Shown here: positions 54,098 through 61,172 of the stretch, in pieces
Numbering within the stretch: position 1 is the stretch's first letter
Layout of the letters: each line of letters begins with the position of its first letter
From: DTKD01 sp964494345
Lineage (GTDB): Bacteria; Armatimonadota; UBA5829
DNA: 64,000 nt
Direction: 5' to 3'
NCBI GenBank assembly: GCA_964494345.1
Contig: CAZBSI010000001.1
Location: 620,001-684,000, forward strand
Position numbers and translations under genes: made by a program
The notes under the pieces: model-generated
What the model was told of the DNA's origin: nothing
What the model saw: the letters and a program-made list of their open reading frames with translations, nothing else
Databases searched by the model: none

Positions 54098-55363
54098 CTA
54101 TTTATATGGGCACTTGCCCTGCGAAATGTGCTGTTCAAAATCGTTTACAAACATCTCAATCCCACTTCCGATGGGGAATGTGGCGCCGGTAGCGAGGGCG
54201 CAATACGTGTTGGGCCCTATGTATTTCATCAGGTCCAATAAAAGCTGTATATCGCCTTCACGTCCCTCGCCGTTATCTATCGCCTTCAGCAGTTTCTCCA
54301 CCCACGGCAGGCCTTCGCGACACGGGGTACACCACCCACATGATTCCCTGGCATAAAACATAGCCAGATTGGCCAGCATTCCAACCGGGCAGGCTTTGTC
54401 GTCCATTATAATCACTGTGCCCGTGCCAAGCATAAGCTCTGCGCCGTGAAGGGTATCGAAATCAAGGGGTATATCGAGCTGATCTGCGTCCATAAACATC
54501 GTCGAAGCGCCGCCAGGCAGTGCTGCCCTGAACTCATATCCCTCGCGCATCCCCCCTGCAAGCTCAAGAAGCTCGTGGAGTGTAGAACCCATCGGCAGTT
54601 CCCAACAGCCGGGGTTATTCACTTTTCCACTCACACCGTATATCTTGGTGCCGGAATCCTTTTCTTTGCCCAAGGATACGAACCACTCGGCGCCATTTTC
54701 GATTATTTGCGGCACACAGCTCAGCGTTTCGACGTTGTTGACCACCGTCGGCTTACCCCACAGGCCGCTGGTTCCGGGATAAGGTGGTTTGGACCTCGGC
54801 ATCGCCGAGCGGCCTTCCAGCGCGTTGATCATGCCTGTTTCCTCACCAGCCATATAACGGCCCGCGCTGGCGTGGACATGAATTTGATAGCTCCACCCCG
54901 TTCCCAGAATATTCTCCCCCAGCCAGCCCTTCGCAGCAGCCTCGGCGATGGCGCGCTTTAATATCTGGCGGGTGATAATATACTCGTCTCGAATAAAAAT
55001 ATAACCTACATCAGCCTGGCAGGCCCATCCGGCGATGATCATACCTTCGAGAAGTTGGTGCGGGTCGCCGTTGGCCAAAAATCTGTCCTTAAAGGTGCCT
55101 GGCTCCATCTCATCGAAGTTGCAGGCGATATACCGCGGCCGGGCGGATTTTTCGAGAGGCAGCATCGAGCCCCATTTTAACCCAGCCGGAAAACCGGCTC
55201 CTCCACGCCCACGCAACTTAGAGTCCGTGACCATCTTGACGACATCGGCTGGGGACATCGTAACAGCTTTTTTGAGCCCCACGTAGCCTCCATTGGCCTC
55301 GTAAGCATCCACCCACGTGGTTCCCTGCTGTTTCGATATGTTTCTAGTAAGAACAGGGGTCAT
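54098..55363 (-). CDS. nuoF: NADH-quinone oxidoreductase subunit F (FMN, NADH site)
   Basis: This 421-residue subunit binds NADH and FMN and cluster N3. GRGGAGFPAGLKW (about 52-64) and the GEETGMINALEG region form the nucleotide sites. The 4Fe-4S cluster binds at ESCGWCTPCREG near the C-terminus. ATG 55363 overlaps the nuoE stop (ATGA). Confidence 0.97.
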   Translation of the reverse strand: MTPVLTRNISKQQGTTWVDAYEANGGYVGLKKAVTMSPADVVKMVTDSKLRGRGGAGFPAGLKWGSMLPLEKSARPRYIACNFDEMEPGTFKDRFLANGDPHQLLEGMIIAGWACQADVGYIFIRDEYIITRQILKRAIAEAAAKGWLGENILGTGWSYQIHVHASAGRYMAGEETGMINALEGRSAMPRSKPPYPGTSGLWGKPTVVNNVETLSCVPQIIENGAEWFVSLGKEKDSGTKIYGVSGKVNNPGCWELPMGSTLHELLELAGGMREGYEFRAALPGGASTMFMDADQLDIPLDFDTLHGAELMLGTGTVIIMDDKACPVGMLANLAMFYARESCGWCTPCREGLPWVEKLLKAIDNGEGREGDIQLLLDLMKYIGPNTYCALATGATFPIGSGIEMFVNDFEQHISQGKCPYK

Positions 55364-55863
55364 AGGCTCTCATCCGCGCTTTCTTCTCTTGGGGAAACGC
55401 CTGAAGCGTCGGCCAGCGCCTGGTCGATAATTTCCTCGGTGAGATTGCCTATAATCTTGCCGTCTATCATCATCACCGGCGCGATCTCACAGTGGCCCAA
55501 ACACACCGTTGGTAACAACGTAAACTTACCATCCGCGGTAGTCTCCCCTAATTTTATGGTCAGCTTACGCTCCAACAACTCGCGCGCGGTTTCATATCCG
55601 GTCAACCAGCAGCTTATGCTGTCGCAAATGAGTATGACGTGCTCCCCAACCGGCTGTCTAAAGATCAGGTTGTAGAACGTAGCCACACTGTCCAGCTCCG
55701 CACAGGACATATCGAGCAATTCCGCGACATCACCCAGCGCCTCGTCATTAATCCAGCCACGATGGCGCTGGACGACCTTTAGCGCATCGACACACGCAGA
55801 CCTCGGCGTCGGCGAATGCAACAAATCCTCTTTAATTTCCTCGCACTCTTCGGGAGTCAACAT
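55360..55863 (-). CDS. nuoE: NADH-quinone oxidoreductase subunit E (2Fe-2S)
   Basis: This 167-residue thioredoxin-fold ferredoxin subunit binds cluster N1a. Its ligands are seen in CDSISCWLTG and CLGHCEIAPVM. The start ATG 55863 is homology-supported, although the AAAGGAG site is 15 nt away. A charged tail (SPREESADES) ends the protein. Confidence 0.95.
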   Translation of the reverse strand: MLTPEECEEIKEDLLHSPTPRSACVDALKVVQRHRGWINDEALGDVAELLDMSCAELDSVATFYNLIFRQPVGEHVILICDSISCWLTGYETARELLERKLTIKLGETTADGKFTLLPTVCLGHCEIAPVMMIDGKIIGNLTEEIIDQALADASGVSPREESADESL

Positions 55864-55900
55864 CAGGCCGCGACTGCGCTCCTTTCGTAAAAAATAAATA

Positions 55901-57637
55901 TTAACGGTCTACATCCGCAAGTACGTAGTCCAGGCTTCCTAATATGGCAATCAGGTCCGAAACCAGCAGCCCCCGGCTGAGAACAGGCAGAGATTGCAGA
56001 TGCGGGAAAGAAGGCGTGCGGATATGACAGCGATAAGCGTAGTTACTGCTGTCGCTGATGACGTAATATCCGTTGTTGCCCTTCGGCGCCTCCGTAGAGA
56101 TCATAGCCTCGCCTGGCGGAATCGGCTGGCCCCAGCTTACGGACAGGAAATGGTTGATAAGCGTATCAATGGCGACCATAGTCCCGTCTTTTTTGGGAGG
56201 CATAGCATACCGGCTCTCGCTTTTGTACGAACCTGCGGGCATATTTTTCAGGGCCTGTTCGATTATCCTCACGCTCTGCCGCATTTCCTCCATACGCACC
56301 ACCGTTCGAGCGAAGCAGTCGCCCTCGGTGGCGGTGGGTATCTCGAAGTCGAATTGATCATAGCCGGAATACGGCCGCTTCTTGCGCAGGTCCCAATCAA
56401 TGCCGGTGGATCTTAGATTTGGCCCGGTTACGCCCCACTCTATCGCGGACTTGCTTGTATAAAGCCCGATTCCTTTGGTTCGCTGCTGGAAAATGGAGTT
56501 GCGAACGATTACCTGATCATATTCTTCAATGCGCGGGCGGAAGTAGGACAGAAAATCCGCTACCAGTTTGTCCCAGCCATCCGGCAGGTCATCAGCCACT
56601 CCGCCGATTCTGAACCACTGCGGGTGCATCCTGCCGCCGGTTATGGCTTCGATAATATCGAAAACACGCTCCCTGTCGTTAAATGCGAAAAACACCGGTG
56701 ACATTGCGCCGACATCGGTGGCGTATGTCCCGAACCAGACCAGGTGACTGGCAAGCCGGAACAGTTCGCACAGCATAACCCTGATCACTTGACCGCGTTC
56801 CGGCACCTCAATGCCTGCGATCTTCTCTACCGTGAGCAGATATGGCAGGTTGTTCTGCACGCCGCTGAGATAATCGATACGATCCGTGTATGGGATATAC
56901 GTATGAAAGCTCTGCCGCTCGGCCATCTTCTCAGCGCCGCGGTGATGCCAGCCGATATCGACCGCTAAATCGTCGATCTGCTCGCCGTCCATCTGCAAAA
57001 TGACCCTCAGCAACCCGTGAGTGCCGGTATGATGTGGGCCAAAGTTGAGATACATGTGCTCGACGTCTTCGTGCGAAGGAGCGAGACCCCAGCTCTTGGG
57101 GTCGATTTTAAGCTCGTTTTCCAGGTATTCCTGGCTCTGCTCGTCGAGGGTGTATCCCTCCATCTCAGTGGCTCGAGCCGGATGTTCCTTACGCAGCGGG
57201 TGGCCGACCCAGTCCGTCGGGTTGAGTATGCGGCGCATACACGGGTGATTTTCGACATTAATGCCGAACTGATCCCATATTTCACGCTCATACCAGTTCG
57301 CATTTGGCCACAGGTCAACGATGCTTGGTATCGCAGGATACTCGCCGAGCAAGGCTACTTTGAGGCGGATATCCTCGTTGCGATCAAGCGACAACAGGTG
57401 ATAGACCACGCTGAAATCGCAGTCCGGTTGAACCGCCGGCACCCTGCGGGCACGCTCGTCTATGGCAGCGAGGTCGTAAAGCATGCAGTATGGCTTCTCG
57501 GCCTCGTTTTTCAGGTGGAATAACACTTCCCTGAGCCGCCCGGATTCGACCCACAGCGTCGGCACACCGTCGCTTGCCCGCTGCTCCACGAATGTAATAT
57601 CAGGAAATCTGTTCTGTAACTCTCGGATAACGCTCAC
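55901..57637 (-). CDS. nuoC: Fused NADH-quinone oxidoreductase subunit C/D
   Basis: This 578-residue fusion combines the 30-kDa NuoC domain (about 1-185, with YEREIWDQFGI and HPLRKEHPA) and the 49-kDa NuoD domain (about 190-578, with LNFGPHHTGTHGLLR, the conserved quinone-site His region, and the LDYVLADVDR ending). The same fusion exists in enterobacteria (nuoCD); many other phyla keep two genes. It starts at GTG 57637, directly after the nuoB stop, with GAGG upstream. Confidence 0.97.
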   Translation of the reverse strand: MSVIRELQNRFPDITFVEQRASDGVPTLWVESGRLREVLFHLKNEAEKPYCMLYDLAAIDERARRVPAVQPDCDFSVVYHLLSLDRNEDIRLKVALLGEYPAIPSIVDLWPNANWYEREIWDQFGINVENHPCMRRILNPTDWVGHPLRKEHPARATEMEGYTLDEQSQEYLENELKIDPKSWGLAPSHEDVEHMYLNFGPHHTGTHGLLRVILQMDGEQIDDLAVDIGWHHRGAEKMAERQSFHTYIPYTDRIDYLSGVQNNLPYLLTVEKIAGIEVPERGQVIRVMLCELFRLASHLVWFGTYATDVGAMSPVFFAFNDRERVFDIIEAITGGRMHPQWFRIGGVADDLPDGWDKLVADFLSYFRPRIEEYDQVIVRNSIFQQRTKGIGLYTSKSAIEWGVTGPNLRSTGIDWDLRKKRPYSGYDQFDFEIPTATEGDCFARTVVRMEEMRQSVRIIEQALKNMPAGSYKSESRYAMPPKKDGTMVAIDTLINHFLSVSWGQPIPPGEAMISTEAPKGNNGYYVISDSSNYAYRCHIRTPSFPHLQSLPVLSRGLLVSDLIAILGSLDYVLADVDR

Positions 57638-58258
57638 TTAGACCTCATTTGGCGAGCGGATATCGGTCACCGCTTGCCGCTCCTTTCTTTTGAGGTCTCT
57701 CATAGAGGGCATTTCCGGTCGTTCAATTCTACCTTCGCCGACCACCCAACTGAGCGGTCGTCTTTCGGAGCCGACCATATCCCGCAGCATCAGCAGCCCT
57801 TCAAGGAACGCATCCGGCCTCGGCGGACAACCCGGCACATACACATCGACCGGAAGAAACCTGTCGACTCCCTGCACCACACTGTAGATATCGTACATTC
57901 CTCCGGAGTTCGCGCAACTGCCCATAGAAATGACCCATCTTGGCTCCATCATCTGATCGTAGAGCCGCTTAATGACGGGGGCGATCTTTCTAAACACCGT
58001 GCCCGCCACGACGATCACGTCGGCCTCCCGTGGGGTTCCTCTAATGACTTCAGCTCCGAATCGGGCGATGTCGTATTCGCTGGTGAACGCTGCGCTCATC
58101 TCGACAAAGCAGCACGACGTGCCGAAACCGAGCGGCCAGATGGAGTTCTTGCGTCCCCAGGCTATGAGATCCTCCAGCCTGGCCAGCAGAAAGTTGTGCC
58201 GCGTAACGGGTTGTGATTGCAGCAGTGGATAGGTTGTGGAGTCCATTTCTCTTCTCAT
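57638..58258 (-). CDS. nuoB: NADH-quinone oxidoreductase subunit B (cluster N2)
   Basis: This 206-residue subunit holds cluster N2, the last Fe-S centre before quinone, with ligands Cys49, Cys50, Cys114 and Cys144 (GTSCCFVEM, MGSCANSGG, VPGCPPRPDAF). ATG 58258 overlaps the nuoA stop (ATGA) and follows GGAGAG; ATG 58246 is possible. The open frame extends further upstream into nuoA without homology. Confidence 0.96.
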   Translation of the reverse strand: MRREMDSTTYPLLQSQPVTRHNFLLARLEDLIAWGRKNSIWPLGFGTSCCFVEMSAAFTSEYDIARFGAEVIRGTPREADVIVVAGTVFRKIAPVIKRLYDQMMEPRWVISMGSCANSGGMYDIYSVVQGVDRFLPVDVYVPGCPPRPDAFLEGLLMLRDMVGSERRPLSWVVGEGRIERPEMPSMRDLKRKERQAVTDIRSPNEV

Positions 58259-58653
58259 CGCTCTCTCCGTTGGCTTGCGGCGGAAAACGTGGTCAGTCCT
58301 CCGAGTTTCCACACATAGACCAACCCGACTGCAAGTGTAACAATAAACAAAACCGCCAGCCCATACCCAGGCCATCCCAGCTTGCGAGCAGCCACGGCCC
58401 AGGCGAATATTATAGCCACTTCCACATCGAAAAGCAGGAAAAACAGCGCTATGAGGTAGTATGATATCCCATAACGCACACGTGCCGATTCGGTGGGTTG
58501 GATTCCCGATTCATAGGGCTGGTCGCGCCCGGCAGCGCTGTGGCGGGTTCCCAGGAAGAATGATAATACGACCATGCCCACCACTAAAACAAGGACCATT
58601 CCCCCGTAGGCGAGCACCGGCCATATATTGAATGTGGCAACGAATGTGAACAT
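58255..58653 (-). CDS. nuoA: NADH-quinone oxidoreductase subunit A
   Basis: This 132-residue subunit has three helices, with the conserved PYESGIQPTESARVRYGISYYLIALFFLLFDVE stretch split here by loop and helix 2. It is the first gene of the nuo operon. The ribosome site before ATG 58653 is weak (GGAG, 12 nt away). Confidence 0.96.
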   Translation of the reverse strand: MFTFVATFNIWPVLAYGGMVLVLVVGMVVLSFFLGTRHSAAGRDQPYESGIQPTESARVRYGISYYLIALFFLLFDVEVAIIFAWAVAARKLGWPGYGLAVLFIVTLAVGLVYVWKLGGLTTFSAASQRRER

Positions 58654-58730
58654 ATTCTGAGACTACTCCAAAAATCATCCGCTTACCTGCCATAATTTTA
58701 ATAATATAAGGCAGTCTGGAATGCGTTACC

Positions 58731-58758
58731 CTAATAGCAGAGCATTAAAACCTGAAAA
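58731..58758 (-). promoter_or_regulatory. Weak candidate promoter of the nuo operon
   Basis: On the minus strand TTTTCA (58758-58753), a 16-nt spacer and TATTAG (58736-58731) with an extended TGc. The match is modest and other AT-rich hexamers lie closer to nuoA, so this is tentative. Confidence 0.3.
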
Positions 58759-58789
58759 GGGCGGAATTTCGGGATATTGGAGTGGCGAT

Positions 58790-58818
58790 TTGGGGTTTGT
58801 GGGGAGCGGGGGTAGAAT
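58790..58818 (+). promoter_or_regulatory. Candidate promoter of the DUF72 gene
   Basis: TTGGGG (58790-58795), a 17-nt spacer and TAGAAT (58813-58818), 20 nt before the GTG start. Confidence 0.55.
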
Positions 58819-58838
58819 AAGCCAGGCGGAGGAGAGCT

Positions 58839-59660
58839 GTGATTCTCATCGGGACATCGGGGTTTAGTTACGAGGATTGGAAGGGCGTTTTCTACCCTGA
58901 AAACATTAAAAAGGCCGATATGCTGGCCTATTATGCGCGCTCGTTTGCCGCGATTGAGATCAACGCCAGCTACTACACCATACCGGGAGCCGCCTCGTTT
59001 GCAGGGATGGCGCGAAAGGTTCCGGATAACTTCGAGTTCGTGGTGAAGGCGCATAAGGACATGACCCACGCCGAAGGATTGGATAGTAAGACTTTCGACA
59101 TATTCAAAGGATCAATTCAGCCGCTTATAGACGCCGGCAAGTTTGGCTGCGTGCTTGCACAATTTCCGTGGAGCTTCAAATGCACTGTCGATAATGCGGC
59201 GAAGCTGAGGGGCTTCAAGGATATGATCGAAGAGTTGCCGACGGTGGTCGAGTTTCGCAATGCGGAATGGATAAACGAGGAGGCGTTTGAGCTGTTAAGG
59301 GAACTAGGGTTGGGGTTCTGCGCGGTCGATGAGCCGCATTTGAAGGGCCTGATGCCGCCGGTTGCTGCGGTGACATCGCCGATTGGATACGTGCGATTCC
59401 ACGGTCGCAATGCGGGAAAATGGTGGAAACACGACCACGCCTATGAGAGATACGATTATCTGTATACGGAAGATGAATTGAGCGAGTGGATGCCCCGGAT
59501 AGCCAACATCGACTCGCAAGCCTCTAAGACCTACGTCTTTTTCAACACCCACTATAAAGCCAAAGCTGTAAAAAGCGCTAAGCTGTGCGCGAAGATGCTG
59601 GGGGTGTCTCTGCCCTCGGAAGAGGCGTCCGGGGCGGCGATGGGCGAATTGCCGTTCTAG
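58839..59660 (+). CDS. DUF72 family protein (YecE-like)
   Basis: This 273-residue protein has the DUF72 TIM-barrel pattern: IGTSGFSYEDWKGVFYPE at the start, AYYARSFAAIEINASYYTIP, FVVKAHKDMTH, and the later YVRFHGRNAGKWW and TYVFFNTHYKAKAVKSA. The biochemical function of the family is unknown. GTG 58839 has GGAGGAG upstream. It is divergent from nuoA and separated from the imuB operon by that operon's own promoter. Confidence 0.92.
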   Translation: MILIGTSGFSYEDWKGVFYPENIKKADMLAYYARSFAAIEINASYYTIPGAASFAGMARKVPDNFEFVVKAHKDMTHAEGLDSKTFDIFKGSIQPLIDAGKFGCVLAQFPWSFKCTVDNAAKLRGFKDMIEELPTVVEFRNAEWINEEAFELLRELGLGFCAVDEPHLKGLMPPVAAVTSPIGYVRFHGRNAGKWWKHDHAYERYDYLYTEDELSEWMPRIANIDSQASKTYVFFNTHYKAKAVKSAKLCAKMLGVSLPSEEASGAAMGELPF

Positions 59661-59668
59661 AAAAATTA

Positions 59669-59684
59669 GTATACATTTGTATGC
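59669..59684. promoter_or_regulatory. Imperfect palindrome upstream of the SOS promoter
   Basis: GTATAC-ATTT-GTATGC matches an inverted repeat with one mismatch, with the same N4 spacing as the LexA box that begins 13 nt downstream. It could be a secondary operator or chance. Confidence 0.35.
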
Positions 59685-59692
59685 CAAAGCCG

Positions 59693-59721
59693 TTGACAAA
59701 CGTTTGTTCGGTGCCTATAAT
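59693..59721 (+). promoter_or_regulatory. Perfect-consensus promoter of the imuB operon
   Basis: TTGACA (59693-59698), exactly 17 nt, and TATAAT (59716-59721): both hexamers are perfect. So strong a promoter before a mutagenic polymerase cassette implies repression. The operator is the LexA-type box overlapping the -35 and spacer. The leader is about 62 nt. Confidence 0.85.
59697..59710. promoter_or_regulatory. LexA/SOS-type operator
   Basis: CAAACGTTTGTTCG matches the Gram-positive/actinobacterial LexA consensus CGAAC-N4-GTTCG at nine of ten defined positions. It overlaps the end of the -35 and the spacer of the promoter, where bound LexA would block polymerase. Function is inferred from sequence and from the gene content downstream. 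Confidence 0.72.
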
Positions 59722-59789
59722 CCCAATAGTGCAAAGCCTGCTCTACCGAATGGTTTCGCAGTGTATTAGTATAGTATTGAGGCTTATAG

Positions 59790-60932
59790 TTGAACAGACA
59801 TATACTTCATATCAGGCTGGATGCGTTTTTTGCCACCGTCGAGCAACGACGGCGGCCTAACTTACGCGGCAAGCCGGTTATAGTCACTGAGCCTAAGGGA
59901 AATATCAGCGGAATCGTCACATCTGCCTCCAAAGAAGCCAGAAAACTCGGCATAAACGAGGGTGACAGCGTGCGGCAGGCCCAGAGGATGTGTCCTGAGG
60001 TGATTCAATTCCGGTCTGATTACACTGCATATAGACTGGTATTTGGTGAATTCTTAGACATACTTGCACAGTTCACTCCACTTCTTGAACCGGATGGCCT
60101 CGGCAGCGCCTATATGGATGTCACCGCAAGTGAGGCATTGTTCGGGGAACCGTCGCAGATTTGCGCAAGGATTATATCGGAGGTCTCGGCACGGCTGGAT
60201 ATGCCGCTTTTGATTGGATGTGCGCCTAATAAGCTGCTGGCAAAGATCGCTTCGGGCAGGGGGAAGTGGTTTATCAGGGTAAGGCCGGGTGGCGAGGCCG
60301 CATTTCTCGATGCGCTGCCTGTTTCGGCTCTGGATGTTGTTACAAATAAGTTGGCCAGGCGATTAGACGAGCTTGGGGTGACGAAAATCGGGGAGCTTGC
60401 CCGGATTGGAGAGCCTGTGCTGGTGAGGCAGTTTGGGCCAATCGGCAGCGTGATACACAAACAGGCTGCAGGAATCGATTTCAGCCCGGTCGCTGCGGGG
60501 TATCCCGCTGAGGTTATTACAACCGAACATACGTTCCCTTATTCTCTTGAGGAACCCGCTGAAGTGGAGGCGTATATCAAACCCCTAAGCGCTGATCTTG
60601 TAGGCAGACTGCGGGAGAAAAACATTCTTGCCGGTGAGATTATGTTGGATTTGGAAGGACAGCCGGCCTATTTCAAGTTCAAAACCCCGACCTGCTCCAC
60701 CTACACCATAACGCAGGCGCTAAATAAGCTGCTGAAGTCGATAATGAAGCCCGGTATAGAGGTGTCTAAACTGAGAGTCGAGCTGTCGGAGCTTACCGCA
60801 GGGGAAGGCTTTCAACTTAGCCTGATAGGGGAAAATGAGCGTGGGAATCGGTTGAATCGAGTGATTGAAACGCTGGTGGACAGGTTCGGCGAGGGCGCGG
60901 TGTTCTTCGCCGGAGGGTTGCGGTCTACTTAA
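59790..60932 (+). CDS. imuB: ImuB-like, catalytically dead Y-family DNA polymerase
   Basis: This 380-residue Y-family protein retains the fold markers (HIRLDAFFATVEQ, SKEARKLGINEGDS, AYMDVTASEALFG, GCAPNKLLAKIAS, the helix-hairpin-helix ELGVTKIGELARI). All three catalytic carboxylates are lost: Arg9 replaces the first Asp of the HIDMD motif, and Gly105-Ser106 replace the Asp-Glu of the SxDEAYLD motif. That is the signature of ImuB, the non-catalytic scaffold of the ImuABC mutasome. A possible beta-clamp motif QLSLI lies at 342-346. TTG 59790 has GAGG 7 nt upstream. It leads an operon with the DUF6504-like and DnaE-type genes. Confidence 0.86.
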   Translation: MNRHILHIRLDAFFATVEQRRRPNLRGKPVIVTEPKGNISGIVTSASKEARKLGINEGDSVRQAQRMCPEVIQFRSDYTAYRLVFGEFLDILAQFTPLLEPDGLGSAYMDVTASEALFGEPSQICARIISEVSARLDMPLLIGCAPNKLLAKIASGRGKWFIRVRPGGEAAFLDALPVSALDVVTNKLARRLDELGVTKIGELARIGEPVLVRQFGPIGSVIHKQAAGIDFSPVAAGYPAEVITTEHTFPYSLEEPAEVEAYIKPLSADLVGRLREKNILAGEIMLDLEGQPAYFKFKTPTCSTYTITQALNKLLKSIMKPGIEVSKLRVELSELTAGEGFQLSLIGENERGNRLNRVIETLVDRFGEGAVFFAGGLRST

Positions 60933-60934
60933 AT

Positions 60935-61171
60935 ATGCAGCGGGATATACAGGTAATACTTAATAACAAACACGCACCGGTCGCATTTGAGTGGCAGGGC
61001 AGAATGCGGCGCGTGAAAGAGGTGCAGGAGTGCTGGAGGCTTGTCGGCGCGTGGTGGGACGACGGCGCTGAGCGGACGTTCTTTCGCGTGATGACAGAAC
61101 ACGGCGGCATTTATGAACTATGTTTCGACCATGCCAGATCGGCGTGGCAGTTGAGCAATATAAGAGATTGA
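60935..61171 (+). CDS. DUF6504-like small protein of the mutasome operon
   Basis: This 78-residue protein has VAFEWQGRMRRVKEVQECWR...WWDDGAERTFFRVMTEHGGIYELCFD, the pattern of DUF6504-like proteins that accompany Y-family and DnaE2 polymerases in Actinobacteria. It is compact, soluble and Trp-rich. Its function is unknown. It starts 2 nt after imuB and ends 1 nt before the DnaE-type gene, so translation is tightly coupled and a structural role in the complex is plausible. Confidence 0.8.
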   Translation: MQRDIQVILNNKHAPVAFEWQGRMRRVKEVQECWRLVGAWWDDGAERTFFRVMTEHGGIYELCFDHARSAWQLSNIRD

Positions 61172-61172
61172 A

